Below are positions 53,001 through 60,961 of a DNA stretch of 64,000 bases, one piece after another. Every line of letters begins with the position of its first letter. Position 1 is the first letter of the stretch. The notes under the pieces were generated by a model. That model had not been told where the DNA came from and searched no databases. It was given only the letters and a program-made list of their open reading frames with translations. Source of the DNA: Novispirillum itersonii subsp. itersonii ATCC 12639 (GTDB taxonomy: Bacteria; Pseudomonadota; Alphaproteobacteria; Rhodospirillales; Rhodospirillaceae); contig NZ_KB907347.1 in NCBI RefSeq assembly GCF_000381985.1, positions 1-64,000 of the forward strand, given 5' to 3'. The translations under genes were made by a program, and so were the position numbers.

Positions 53001-54831
53001 CGAGGGCCGCCTGTACATTGGCCTGCGCCTGCGATGCGGATTGCCCGGACTGGATCAGGATCTGCACCAGTGTGGTCAGCGGGGTGATCACCTTTGCCCC
53101 CGAGGGAGCGGCCATCGACCAGTTGATGGTGGCACCGGACCCGGAGTCAACGCCGCCGGACGTCCGCAGGACACCGCTGAGGGATCCGCCCTTGCTGTCC
53201 GTCAGCTCAAAATACCCGGCCGGGCCGCTGGTGGTGTTCCATTCCCCGGAGTCCAGTTTTCCGTTGTTGTTGGAATCCAGCCAGACGGTTGCCCCGCTGA
53301 CATAAGGATCGACCATGGTCCCGGAGCGGACGGTGCTGGTGGGGGTATCCGGGGTGTTGGAACTGCCACCATTCCCGTTGTTTCCGGTATTTCCGTTGTT
53401 TCCGGTATTGCCGGTCTGGGAGTTGTCAGAACTCGGCGTTGTGACCTTCGTGGGGGTGGACGGCTGATAGCTGTTGCTGGACGACGACGACGTCTGGGTC
53501 GGGGTGGGGCTTGTCTGGGTCGACGTGGAACCGCCGGTCTGGGTGGATTTGCCGGTTGACTGCGCCGGATTGACCACCGGATCTTTGGACCCGATCACCG
53601 TGTCGAGAAGCTTGTCGAGACTGGGATTGGGATTAAGGGCGGTGGACAGGGATGAATTGCCGGTCACCGTCACCGGCGGGGGCGGTGAGGCCTGACCGTC
53701 AGAGGGGCCCTGCGCCTGCTGCTGCCCGCCTTGAGGGGTAGGGGAGGTGTTGTTCTGACCCTGCTGGGTCGGGTCCACCGGAGTACTCGGGGCGTTGTCC
53801 TGCTGCTGCTGCTGCTGTTGCGACGGCTGTGAGCCGGTGCCCTGTGTGGCTGCCGGGGGGAGATCCTGCGGGGTCAGGGTGGTCGGGTTGGGCAGGGATG
53901 AGATAGCATCCCCGAACAACGAGCTGAGCGAGGAGGCGGGGACGAAGACCGGCGGTGACGGCGGCTGGAACGCCCCGGCGATCGTTGACATCATCAGCGG
54001 CTGATTCAGCACGCTGATCCCGGCCCCGTTGGTGACAATGATTTCACCGATCTGCCCGTCGGGGTCGGCGACCAGGGCAACGGCCGTGTTTTCCCCTTCC
54101 ACCGAGCCATGGCCGGTGGTGCCGCGGATGCCAAGGGTGGCAACCGGGGTTTTGATCTGCATGCCGTCGGGATTGGCCTTGGCAATCTGACCGGAGACGA
54201 AGGAGAAGGTGCCCGACAGCACGGCGATGGCGGATTTGCCATCCCCGGCATTGGGATCATAAATCATTTCGTCGAGGACCATCCGGCCCTTGGCCCCGAG
54301 GGAGAAGGTGGATTTGTCCGCCAGAACCAGACCTACGGCTGAATCCGCACCGGTTTCAATCACGTCATCCTGATAGATGACATCGCCTTCCTTCAGCACC
54401 GAAGTGGTGCCGTCAGGATGTTTGACGGTGACTTCCCCCTTCAGGCTTTTGACTTTGCCGATCCCGATCAGTTCGTTCCCGGCATCGGTCTGGCCACCGG
54501 CAGCCTGTGCGGTCTGGCCTGCGGCCTGCGGCCCGGCCAGACGGGTGACGACGCTGCCGTCAAGTGATGCGCCGCTGGCGGTGATCAGTTTGGGCGGGTG
54601 GTCGGTGGCGAAGTAATCGCGGACGATAACATCCTGCCCCTGCGGACCATGGATCACCAGATCCGTGCCGCTGCGGCTGTAGTCGCCCTCGCTCAGCAGG
54701 GTGCCGTTGCCGGGGATGGTCACGCTGCCGGATCCGTCAGCCTGAATCAGGTGAGCACCCCCGTGCGGGGCCGCGCCTGCGCCAAAAGCCTGTCCGGTGG
54801 ATCCGAGTCCGGTGGTGGTTCCGTTCAGCAT
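47029..54831 (-). CDS. Giant FecR-domain RTX adhesin
   Basis: A 2600-residue secreted protein without a classical signal peptide. Residues about 120-250 form a FecR-like domain (KGEVTVKHPDGTTSVLKEGD, TPVATLGIRGTTGHGSVEG). About 317-485 is a Gln/Pro/Thr/Ser linker with a poly-Gln run. About 507-530 has a calcium-type SdrD-like repeat (VWLDSNNNGKLDSGEW). RTX calcium repeats (GGxGxDx) lie at about 820-905 and 1014-1075. The rest is beta-rich, with long G/T/S segments and two related modules near 1734 and 2419. No type I secretion genes are adjacent. GGAGGGA precedes the ATG. It probably mediates attachment or biofilm. Confidence 0.88.
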   Translation of the reverse strand: MLNGTTTGLGSTGQAFGAGAAPHGGAHLIQADGSGSVTIPGNGTLLSEGDYSRSGTDLVIHGPQGQDVIVRDYFATDHPPKLITASGASLDGSVVTRLAGPQAAGQTAQAAGGQTDAGNELIGIGKVKSLKGEVTVKHPDGTTSVLKEGDVIYQDDVIETGADSAVGLVLADKSTFSLGAKGRMVLDEMIYDPNAGDGKSAIAVLSGTFSFVSGQIAKANPDGMQIKTPVATLGIRGTTGHGSVEGENTAVALVADPDGQIGEIIVTNGAGISVLNQPLMMSTIAGAFQPPSPPVFVPASSLSSLFGDAISSLPNPTTLTPQDLPPAATQGTGSQPSQQQQQQQDNAPSTPVDPTQQGQNNTSPTPQGGQQQAQGPSDGQASPPPPVTVTGNSSLSTALNPNPSLDKLLDTVIGSKDPVVNPAQSTGKSTQTGGSTSTQTSPTPTQTSSSSSNSYQPSTPTKVTTPSSDNSQTGNTGNNGNTGNNGNGGSSNTPDTPTSTVRSGTMVDPYVSGATVWLDSNNNGKLDSGEWNTTSGPAGYFELTDSKGGSLSGVLRTSGGVDSGSGATINWSMAAPSGAKVITPLTTLVQILIQSGQSASQAQANVQAALGLNSTANLLTTDPLSKLYTNPTDAQADTMLRAGIAVANLISVGVAALIASGATSAAAQAAMLEAVGTLTSGGGSDVLTDALITSGTLTSLLNSAASSAGVPLNPSFSSDLASALESINAYAMNPANSVVDAAKAGSVAQSDLVSTIGGLGSNPGALGPALDNYTTNLSTSLSNVSIGQMTPTLAGTDGDDVFVAAGIGGAAYYGRAGNDTITGTAYKDRLYGDDGNDTINGGGGDDTIDGGDGDDILDGGDGNDIINGGNGNDTLTGGAGNDTFNGGAGNDIIHADGGNDTVLFDGSAYGNDTIYVSGGGSLYLNYSSGGPAVTDITTWEDGDTYLRISYADGRYTQINNLSGVGQISGIYDGSTGNTYTIGATDASGIVLGSIWEDTINLTEPGRLTFAGDGNDTVNGSGGADQIYGGFGNDLLNGSTGNDILIGGYGDDTLDGGGDDDTLTGGVGNDIFVLSTGHDVIKDFTAGQDKVDLRTYMTRFIGEGTGQDITSFTTLKAMMTQSGSDTVITLPDSSGGTHTLTLKGVNKDTLTADDFLITPPTIPVQTGVIGSNIAVKGLAINSGTEVLVTLDGGVDATSLDLNVGNSGVTVEFIDNKSLKIHGTTEQINAALAQTESTGIVIRGVSGGSGTISLAVNGVTTSGNIALMNGDLSYYTGAADGEASLSSNWDKVPGSATSAYFSNRTAILGADKTLTVDTANVTESGGLTINGKLITYGDGSVDSTSALTINGGGVFWGYGTTTVSGSLHLNSTIDPTSAANTKLGSISGVSNIVRMTGEDFSIASQFNLQGQLELGGMVDADFSGTALTGGGVIRLDSSMANAAVDTADASFDGTLEVLAGDFNISGGRTYSVGSAAIGNSGYFPGRVEVSGGGTLTLTEGELLNSGILRTAGAGTAVINAKQGYNDSSNSLIDAGATSTILDYGTGNVSLEGIITVNSNSTLTLKGNNFALSPGDSELSPGRVTGNGTLDGSQLSSFVLSGILRPGDYVNTEAFPSIVNGIGTLRLKGDAWFTEDTVVIARAGSTGADGLAFDGGLHLAGTLQMTFTSAPLSPISFISATPNGLTDTLSGTFNRLDFRGIGSGLLIDPAYNTTTKTLTLTAITTGITTTTIGGEVADYVWNDEGNGDFSISGADVVYGNAGDDIFRISTSDTSFHLLDGGEGVDTLKINAGGTTIDLSNLIGRVQAMDVIDISDTNTGKLTILDAATVRSFNAGVDITDGTPVHSNYNPISGQHNTLFITGNGDDTLHLKDPSSWVSKGSIAYEVNGSAQTFRHYTADNGETHLYVAEGVTVDNLTATNPSYSIALPAALTMVTDGSTLLPVTVNGLEALPAGQTLSLTFSVTAGSLSLDDLQQAQEVLPGTSLTLTNKTAAEITAILQTLQYHATDPDPTRSVIITLTNSSGVSTSAYSNITTGISTTHSWLDISVGDAYSYDDPDNWSVSGIGLLDRLEVNSGAADGGLGSGKNLTIDSLQVNGSGSAGDHKLTLEGHLTVNGTGNSSSFSGEMLELNGGELTVNGNGLNGFTLMKGLVSGTTSALSGVGHLTVTTSLTFQNATAQSSLHLLEISGSTGADLYLQDSTLSLLGSSLLAVGADSGNDLLDGTLQVTGSSVLNIGAEAAAVIAGHLVLADSATLSVTGAGALAFSAGSAPADVFLGNGSTLDVTGYNTAHNGAPLVITDALIRLGSSAGDMVTLRGDYVFGHNSTLQFTVEDNSGTASNMLTVDGDATFAGANLSLSLNAGLPNSGALTLIDATGTLSPLWNDIHYSGVDATQMFRPYIDGNDLKVEIITSGITTGSLLSDDGNANYVYAEAGADNFLVHGADVIFGNDGDDVFQVLDHDAATGRPAFSFLDGGSGTNELLIDGHATSYNLDLYAPWIQNFDVISLLNDNNSDSAFISADAVRSILGDKTTSDLAGVGNALIIKGETGDHLSLVSATGTGWAADSNVPEIAGYTGYTSTNTAGDEVHLYIQNNISVHQTVAA

Positions 54832-55203
54832 GCTGTCCCTCCGCCCTCTGCGTCTTGCCCCGCAGGAGACTTCCCTGAAAATAGCGTTTGATCCTCTGGG
54901 GGAGCCGGTGATGCCGGCCCGTGCCGCAGTATGGACCCGTGCAGATGTTTTCTGCCGGTCAGACTACGACACAATACAGTTCTACCTTTACGCCCCTGTG
55001 CGCTCAATCACCGAGCGATGATTTTGCCCGGCAAGTCACAGTTTTTTACTCAATATCCGTTGATTTTTGGCCCCTTTGACCGACAGAAACCTGCCGGACC
55101 GAAAACCCTTTGCGTGAAAAGTGTAACGATGCCTATGCTTTCCCCGGTTTTGACGTGCCGGTCCGGGGGGCGCCCGGCGGACACTGAAGGGGGCTGTACG
55201 ACG
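54832..55203. other. Divergent promoter region, no gene seen
   Basis: A 372 bp gap between the adhesin gene (minus) and the methyltransferase gene (plus). It must contain both promoters and perhaps signals that regulate attachment. I found no convincing -10/-35 pair or operator by eye, and an open frame through it from 54931 is not protein-like. Confidence 0.6.
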
Positions 55204-56742
55204 ATGGTTGACTGGACCGGCGGTTACGTATCCGATGTGGATTACACCCATGGGTACTATCGCGAGTTGAATCCGGCGCATCTGCGATTCGCGATGCTGG
55301 CAAAAGGGCTGCGCAGCCCCGATCCCGGGGCGGAAGGATTTGCGTACTGCGAGCTGGGGTTCGGGCAAGGGGTGTCGCTGACCGTCCACGCCGCCGCTAA
55401 CCCCGGCGGGCATTTTGTCGGTACTGACTTCAACCCGGTCCACGCCGTCGGGGCGCAGGATCTGGCGTCCGGCGCCGGAGTCGGCAACCTCAGCCTTTAT
55501 GATGACAGCTTTGCGGAACTGCTGGCACGGGCTGCCGGGGCTGAGATGCCGCGGTTTGATATCATCGTTCTGCACGGGATTCTGTCGTGGATCAGCCCGG
55601 AGAACCGCACGGCGATTGTCGAGTTCGCCCACCGGACCCTGAAGCCGGGCGGGGTGGTTTACGTCAGTTACAATGCCCTGCCGGGTTGGGCGGCTGCGAT
55701 GCCGCTACGGGAACTGATGACCCTGCACGCTTCGGCAGATGCCGGGGATACGGTCAGCCGGATCGGACGGTCGCTTGAGTTTGCCAAAAAGGTGCAGGAA
55801 GCCGGGTCGGGGTATTTTGGCACCAATCCGCAGGTTGCCCCCCGGCTGGAGCGCCTGCACGGTATGTCGCGCAACTATCTGGCCCACGAATACTTTAACC
55901 GCGACTGGCAGCCGATGTACCACGCCGATGTGGCGCGGGAGTTCGCCGGTGCCAAACTGACGTTTGCCGCCACCGCGACCCTGTCAGAGCAGGTGGATAT
56001 CGTCAACTTCAGCGCCAAGGGGCTGGAGCTTCTGAAAGAAACGACGGATCCGGCCCTGAAGGAAACCCTGAAGGACTATCTGGTCAACCAGCAGTTCCGG
56101 CGTGACCTGTTTGTCCGTGGGGCGGCGAAACTGTCAGGGATTGAGCAGATCCGGCAGGTGCGGCAGACCCGCTTTGCGCTGGTGGTTCCGCGCGACACCA
56201 TCCCTCTCAGCATCACGTTCCCGGTCGGGAAGGTGGATATGAAGCCGGAAATTTATGGCCCGATCCTCGACCAGCTGGCACTGGGGCCCGCCACGTTCGG
56301 GGATCTGGTGGACCGGGCCGGGATCGCCGGTATGCCTTTTGCGGCGCTGTTGCAGGCGATGATCATTCTGTGTTCCCAGAACTGGGTCACCCCCTGCCTG
56401 AGCCCTGACGGTGATGCCGCCCGGGCCGAGGCCACCGCCCGCTTTAATGCCGAGGCGCTGTATCGCGTCACCCATTCCGCCGCGATTACGGTGCTGGCGT
56501 CGCCGGTGACCGGCGGCGGGGTGACGGTCGACCGGGTGCATCAGCTGTTTCTGGCGGCGGAGCGGGACGGGAAAGACCCGATGCTGGCGGCAATGGCCGG
56601 GCTGAAGGAACTGAACCAGCGTCTGATTGTCGCCGGAAAGACCCTGACGTCAGAGGAAGAGACCGTGGTCGAACTGGGGAACCGGCTGAGCCAGTATCAG
56701 GCAAAAATCCGCCCGCTGCTGGTCCAGCTGGGGATTGCCTGA
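55204..56742 (+). CDS. SAM methyltransferase with methyltransferase regulatory domain
   Basis: A 512-residue protein (MVDWTGGYVSDVDYTHGYYR). Its N-terminal half is a class I methyltransferase: FAYCELGFGQGVSLTVHAAA binds SAM, followed by GTDFNPVHA and IIVLHGILSWIS. The C-terminal half matches the 'methyltransferase regulatory domain' layout (LERLHGMSRNYLAHEYFNRD, LVNQQFRRDLFVRG). Targets of this family are mostly unknown; some lie near surface-structure genes. It is divergent from the giant adhesin, which raises the possibility of modification of surface components. Confidence 0.88.
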   Translation: MVDWTGGYVSDVDYTHGYYRELNPAHLRFAMLAKGLRSPDPGAEGFAYCELGFGQGVSLTVHAAANPGGHFVGTDFNPVHAVGAQDLASGAGVGNLSLYDDSFAELLARAAGAEMPRFDIIVLHGILSWISPENRTAIVEFAHRTLKPGGVVYVSYNALPGWAAAMPLRELMTLHASADAGDTVSRIGRSLEFAKKVQEAGSGYFGTNPQVAPRLERLHGMSRNYLAHEYFNRDWQPMYHADVAREFAGAKLTFAATATLSEQVDIVNFSAKGLELLKETTDPALKETLKDYLVNQQFRRDLFVRGAAKLSGIEQIRQVRQTRFALVVPRDTIPLSITFPVGKVDMKPEIYGPILDQLALGPATFGDLVDRAGIAGMPFAALLQAMIILCSQNWVTPCLSPDGDAARAEATARFNAEALYRVTHSAAITVLASPVTGGGVTVDRVHQLFLAAERDGKDPMLAAMAGLKELNQRLIVAGKTLTSEEETVVELGNRLSQYQAKIRPLLVQLGIA

Positions 56743-56813
56743 GCCCGGTTTCCGGGGGTAGGCCCGTACCGTGCGCACCGCCAGCCGGTGGTTGTGCGCA
56801 CGGCCTTGCTGTT

Positions 56814-57245
56814 TTAGAACCGTGCCGGATTCCACGCTTCGGCGCTGACGGTTTTGGCCCCGTGGCTGGTGTAATAGCCGGTCAGCGCCCCATTGGACTG
56901 AATGGTGTAGACCACCAGCCCGATCGCATTGGCGTTTGCAGCGGCATTGGGGGCATTTTTAGGGGGTGTATAGACTACGGCGAAGGTATCCCCGGTGCGG
57001 ATCCCGGTGCCGATGTACTGCTCCCGCCCGTTCGACAGAGACCACTCCACCCGGTAGGTCTGGCCGGTTGGGATCACAGTCGTCTTGCCGGTGTAGGCGA
57101 CCGATCCGTTGGCGGCAATCCCCTGTACCGTATAGGTGCCGACCAGCGGCGTTTCTGCCACTGCCGGCAGGGCGACGGCAACGGAACCGGCTGTCACAAG
57201 GCACAGGGCGGCGGCCCGCAGGGACGAAAACACCGGACGGATCAT
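56814..57245 (-). CDS. Small secreted protein coupled to a histidine kinase
   Basis: A 143-residue protein with a signal peptide (start 57245, MIRPVFSSLRAAALCL, cleavage near AVAE). The mature part, VGTYTVQGIAANGSVAYTGK...TYRVEWSLSNGREQYIGTGI, is a beta-barrel-like fold resembling fibronectin-binding-type periplasmic proteins of unknown function. Its ATG overlaps the kinase stop as ATGA. It may be an extracytoplasmic partner of the sensor or an unrelated passenger. Confidence 0.8.
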   Translation of the reverse strand: MIRPVFSSLRAAALCLVTAGSVAVALPAVAETPLVGTYTVQGIAANGSVAYTGKTTVIPTGQTYRVEWSLSNGREQYIGTGIRTGDTFAVVYTPPKNAPNAAANANAIGLVVYTIQSNGALTGYYTSHGAKTVSAEAWNPARF

Positions 57246-58747
57246 GGAGACTCCTGAGGCAAAGGGGGCTGAGGGGCGGCTGGCGGGGCCAGCGGCAGGG
57301 TAAAGCGGAAGGTGGTGCCCTGACCGGGGCTGGAGTCCAGACACAGGATGCCGCCCAGACGTTCGACAATCTTTTTACACACGGCCAGCCCAATTCCGGT
57401 GCCGGTGCTGCCTGCGTCGTGATCGAGGCGCTGAAAAATCTGGAAGATCCGGGCATGGTGTTCCGGGGCGATGCCGATACCGTCATCGCGGACATAAAAC
57501 TGGCCGCTGGCGGGCTCGAAGCCGATATGGACGTCAGGTCTGGTATCCGGGCGGTGATACTTCAGGGCGTTGGTCAGCAGATTGAGGAACAGCCGTTCGA
57601 TCGGGCCGGGGGCGGCAATCACCCCCGGCAGGGGGGTGTCGATGTGGATGTCGCCGCCGGTTTCTTCGGTCAGGGTGCTGAGATCCTCGATGACCGCATG
57701 CACCAGCAGGCCGGTATCCAGCGGCTGATCCTGTGCCTCCTCCTGTCCGGCGCGGGAGAAGGCCAGCAGGTCTTCAATCAGGGCATTCATCCGCCGGGCG
57801 GCGGTACGGATGTAGTCCAGAAACTCGCGCCCTTCGTCATCGAGTGCTGTGGTGTGACGCCGTTCCAGCAGGCTGGAATAGCTGATCAGGGTTCGTAACG
57901 GCTCGCGCAGATCGTGCGAGGCGACATAGGCGAACTGGGCAAGGTCTTCGTTGGACCGTTCGATTTTCTCGATATAGCGCAGGTTCTGCTCTTCCGCCCG
58001 GACCTGTTCGGTCACATCCGACGAGAAGACCGCCACCATCTCCACCGTTCCGTCAGGGCCGCAGACCGGGTAGATGTTATTATCCAGTATCAGCGGCGGG
58101 CGGGCATCGCGGGTGTGCAGGGCGTGGCCGCTGTCAATCACCTGCGTCACCACTTCGCGGCGATGGGCGGCGACATCGGGCGGAAACAGGTCAAACAGGC
58201 TTTGACCGCGCAGGGCTTCCGGCTCTGTGCCGAACCGGGCGGCGAACACCCGGTTGCAGGCCAGCAGGCAGCCTGTACGGTCAATCAGCATGATCGCATC
58301 GCGGGAGGCATCCAGCAGGGCGCTGATCAGATTGGCCTGCCGTCTGGCCTGCAGCTCCGTCTCGCGGCGGGCGGTAATTTCACGCACCACCCCTTCGATG
58401 CCGGTTTCGGTGCCGGTGGCATCAAACAGCAGGTGGCAGCTGGTGGAAATCCAGATCAGTCCCCCGTCGGCCCGCCGGACCTGAATCGGATGGTCGTGAA
58501 TGACCCCGCCGTTGCGGCGCACGATGTCGAGAAACTGGCTGCGCAGATCAGGGCGGACATACAGGCTGGCAATATTCTGCCCGATCAGATCCGCCCGCTG
58601 ATAGCCGAGCAGGATGGTGACGGATGCACTGACCTCCCGCAGGGTGCCGTCGGGCAGGCCGCAGAAGTAAACATCGCCGGTGATGGCCAGAATGCGTTCC
58701 GTTTCCGCTGTCAGCGGGACCGCCTGCTGGGGAGGGGGGAGCGGCAT
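57242..58747 (-). CDS. PAS-PAS sensor histidine kinase
   Basis: A 501-residue soluble kinase. PAS domains span about 10-130 (GDVYFCGLPDGTLREVSASV) and 140-255 (DASRDAIMLIDRTGCLLACN). HisKA carries the phospho-accepting His in ASHDLREPLRTLISYS at about residue 272. The HATPase domain spans about 375-490 (LTNALKYH N box, VRDDGIGIAPEHH, GTGIGLAVCKKIVE). It has no membrane segments, so it senses an internal signal such as redox state or a ligand. No response regulator gene is adjacent. The resemblance is to bacteriophytochrome-type HWE/HisKA kinases without the photosensory domain. Confidence 0.92.
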   Translation of the reverse strand: MPLPPPQQAVPLTAETERILAITGDVYFCGLPDGTLREVSASVTILLGYQRADLIGQNIASLYVRPDLRSQFLDIVRRNGGVIHDHPIQVRRADGGLIWISTSCHLLFDATGTETGIEGVVREITARRETELQARRQANLISALLDASRDAIMLIDRTGCLLACNRVFAARFGTEPEALRGQSLFDLFPPDVAAHRREVVTQVIDSGHALHTRDARPPLILDNNIYPVCGPDGTVEMVAVFSSDVTEQVRAEEQNLRYIEKIERSNEDLAQFAYVASHDLREPLRTLISYSSLLERRHTTALDDEGREFLDYIRTAARRMNALIEDLLAFSRAGQEEAQDQPLDTGLLVHAVIEDLSTLTEETGGDIHIDTPLPGVIAAPGPIERLFLNLLTNALKYHRPDTRPDVHIGFEPASGQFYVRDDGIGIAPEHHARIFQIFQRLDHDAGSTGTGIGLAVCKKIVERLGGILCLDSSPGQGTTFRFTLPLAPPAAPQPPLPQESP

Positions 58748-58894
58748 CGCGGTCTCCTGTCCGGTCTGGTCGGTGGCCGGTGGATTACTGTGCCCACTGT
58801 ATCAGTCTGCCGGGGGTTGCACCACTATCGCGCAGGCACCCGGGGCCTGCGCCCCGGCCTATGGTCAGAAAACAGCAAGGAGGAGGGGGTGGCG

Positions 58895-59557
58895 TTATCC
58901 GCCCCAGCTTCCCCCGCCGCCGCCGAAGCCGCTGCGGCTGATGACCGATGTCCGCTCTGCCTTAGGCGCAGGGGCCGTGCTGCTCTGGCGGGAGCTGCCG
59001 CTGCCAGCCCATGGCTGCGAGTCGTACCGTTTTCCCGCTGTCGGGGGCGGAGAGGCCGGATAGGGGCGCCACGATTTGTCCGGCGCGCGGTAGACCGGGC
59101 GGCCATAGCGGCGGTCCGTCAGGCCGTCAATCACCTGTGACAGAACATATCCGGTCAGCAGCGGCGTCCAGAAGGATGTGCCGTTCTGGGTGACGCTCTG
59201 GCAGGCCGCAGCCCCAAGCGCCGATTCGCAGTCGGTCTGGGACAGGAATTTCGGCAGCGACTCCTTCGCGGCATTAAAAGCCTGGGTGCATTGCTCGACC
59301 GTGTTGCCGGGGACGGCCACACATTCCTGCACCGTAGCGTAGATCTTGTCCTGAGGCTTCAGATCCGGGACCAGACCGAGCGCGGTTTCGCAGTAGGAAG
59401 GGGTGTACTTTCCGCCGTCCACACAGGCCTGATAGGTGGTATAGCCATCGCCCCCGGCGTCGGCGCTGCCGCCGTCAGGGGGATCGTCGTTGCAGGCCGC
59501 CAGAGTGAAAGATCCGGTGGCCATCAGCGTCAGCGCCAGAGCGCGGGAGCGTTTCAT
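58895..59557 (-). CDS. yjfM: DUF1190 lipoprotein, YjfM/YgiB family
   Basis: A 220-residue lipoprotein. The signal peptide ends in a lipobox (TLAAC at residue 22). The body has paired cysteines (YQACVDGGKYTPSYCETAL, VQECVAVPGNTVEQCTQAFN), FWTPLLTGYVLSQVIDGL and a glycine-rich tail (SGFGGGGGSWGG), all characteristic of the YgiB/YjfM group. In E. coli, relatives sit beside a glutathionylspermidine-synthase-like gene, as here. It is the last gene of the yjf operon. Confidence 0.9.
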   Translation of the reverse strand: MKRSRALALTLMATGSFTLAACNDDPPDGGSADAGGDGYTTYQACVDGGKYTPSYCETALGLVPDLKPQDKIYATVQECVAVPGNTVEQCTQAFNAAKESLPKFLSQTDCESALGAAACQSVTQNGTSFWTPLLTGYVLSQVIDGLTDRRYGRPVYRAPDKSWRPYPASPPPTAGKRYDSQPWAGSGSSRQSSTAPAPKAERTSVISRSGFGGGGGSWGG

Positions 59558-59570
59558 CGGTGCGCTTCCG

Positions 59571-59987
59571 TCAGTAGGTCATGCAGGCGGCGTTGAGAAT
59601 GCCGACCGCGATGGACACAAAGGCCAGCTTCATCGCCGGGGCCAGTTCGTTCGCGGCAATGCTGTCGGACAGTCCGGGATAGAACAGGCGCATCACCGCA
59701 AAGGCCAGCAGCTGGACAACACCGGCGATCACCGCCCAGATCAGCATGTCGACCAGACTGACCGAATTGGCGATCACGCTGGCCAGCGGCAGGACAAAGC
59801 CAATCAGCGCCCCGCCGTAGGTGACCGAAGCGGCAGCCTTGTTGGCCTTGATCATTGCCACTTCATCGTAGGGGGTGACGCGGGTGTAAATCCACTGAAA
59901 GACGAACAGAACCACCACCGCCGTGACGAAGTAGGCGGCGAAGGAAAGCAGGTTCTGCAGCGGGAAGGCTGCGGCGGAGAAGGTCAT
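59571..59987 (-). CDS. yjfL: DUF350 membrane protein, YjfL family
   Basis: A 138-residue inner-membrane protein with four hydrophobic helices: LLSFAAYFVTAVVVLFVFQW, YGGALIGFVLPLASVIANS, LIWAVIAGVVQLLAFAVM and LAFVSIAVGILNAACMTY. The NKAAASVTYGGALIGFVLPL motif is typical of YjfL. It lies 13 bp upstream of the YjfM gene. Function is unknown; the operon is thought to relate to envelope stress. Confidence 0.92.
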   Translation of the reverse strand: MTFSAAAFPLQNLLSFAAYFVTAVVVLFVFQWIYTRVTPYDEVAMIKANKAAASVTYGGALIGFVLPLASVIANSVSLVDMLIWAVIAGVVQLLAFAVMRLFYPGLSDSIAANELAPAMKLAFVSIAVGILNAACMTY

Positions 59988-60036
59988 CGGCGTCGGTCCG
60001 GTCTTGCGGGGCGGGCGGAAAGGGCAGGGGCGGCGG

Positions 60037-60681
60037 TCATACCTTCAGGTGGTGGGCCTCAAGGGGGATCCCCGCCATCATCTCAACACTGATCTCATCA
60101 CCATAGTCTTCGATAATGGCCAGAAGAAGATCGCGGTCACCGCTGCCATAGGCCCGGTGATAGAGCATGCAGGTCTGCCTGATCTGACGCGGCGGGGTGG
60201 TCTGCGTCCGCTCGTCGTAGATGTCCTCGATCAGCACCACCGGGGCCTGCGGTCCCTCGGCGGGGTCAAACCACAGCCGGTCGAAGGTATCCCCTTTCGG
60301 GGTGGTCAGCTCCGGCCGGGTCAGCCGTTCTTCCCAGCTTTTCACAGCCTTGGCATTCTGCGGGTGTTCGCTCAGATAAGGCACAAACAGGGTCACGTCG
60401 CGGATCGCGTCGTCGCCTTCCCACTGACCGGAGACGACCTGCAGCATCACGTTGTCGTCCGTATACATCCGGTGGACCCACTGGCCGTCCTGCAGGCGGC
60501 AGACCCCCTGCGCGGTGAAGATCAGGGTCGGCGACGGCAGGCTGAAAACGCTGGCGCTGTCGCGCAGCCGCAGCATCAGCGGGTCGATTTCCGCCCCCCG
60601 CCCGATGGTCAGGTTCAACACTTCCGGCACCACCGGTTTCGGCGGTTCAGGGGTGAACAGGGACTTCAGGCTTTTGAACAT
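60037..60681 (-). CDS. yjfK: DUF2491 protein, YjfK family
   Basis: A 214-residue cytoplasmic protein with the DUF2491 layout: GRGAEIDPLMLRLRDSASVF, WVHRMYTDDNVMLQVVSG, and the C-terminal LYHRAYGSGDRDLLLAIIED. Function is unknown, but it is constantly linked with yjfI, yjfJ and yjfL. It follows yjfC across a 281 bp gap that contains four tandem hairpins, which may lower its expression relative to the upstream genes. Confidence 0.9.
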   Translation of the reverse strand: MFKSLKSLFTPEPPKPVVPEVLNLTIGRGAEIDPLMLRLRDSASVFSLPSPTLIFTAQGVCRLQDGQWVHRMYTDDNVMLQVVSGQWEGDDAIRDVTLFVPYLSEHPQNAKAVKSWEERLTRPELTTPKGDTFDRLWFDPAEGPQAPVVLIEDIYDERTQTTPPRQIRQTCMLYHRAYGSGDRDLLLAIIEDYGDEISVEMMAGIPLEAHHLKV

Positions 60682-60793
60682 GATCGGCTCCCGCGCGGAA
60701 CGTCTGGGGCGTTTTCGATGGATCTGGCGGTGAATGATCGAAGAAAACGCTCTTCTTTGAAAGAGTTATAGCATTTTCAGGGGCGGGGCCGGT

Positions 60794-60917
60794 ACCCGTT
60801 TTTACGGGTACCAGCTTTACGGACACCCGTTTTTACGGGTACCAGCTTTACGGACACCCGTTTTTACGGGTACCAGCTTTACGGACACCCGTTTTTACGG
60901 GTACCAGTTTTTACCGG
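60794..60917 (-). repeat. Four tandem 31 bp hairpin repeats within the yjf operon
   Basis: Units start at 60794, 60825, 60856 and 60887 with exact 31 bp period. Each holds ACCCGTTTTTACGGGT (stem ACCCGT/ACGGGT, loop TTTT) and then CAGCTTTACGGAC. More degenerate copies continue to about 60950. On the minus strand each reads ACCCGTAAAAACGGGT. The array lies between yjfC and yjfK, where it may act as an mRNA-processing or attenuation element. Confidence 0.93.
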
Positions 60918-60961
60918 CTCCTGCTTTTACCGGTCCCCGTTTTTATCGGGCCGGGTCCGGC

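Noticed and set aside
54931-55203. Upstream extension of the methyltransferase frame.
   Set aside because: Cys/Arg/Pro-rich and unlike the family; the ATG at 55204 has a ribosome binding site and fits homologues.
60794-60950. Tandem repeats considered as a CRISPR array.
   Set aside because: Units are contiguous 31 bp repeats without unique spacers and no cas genes are present.
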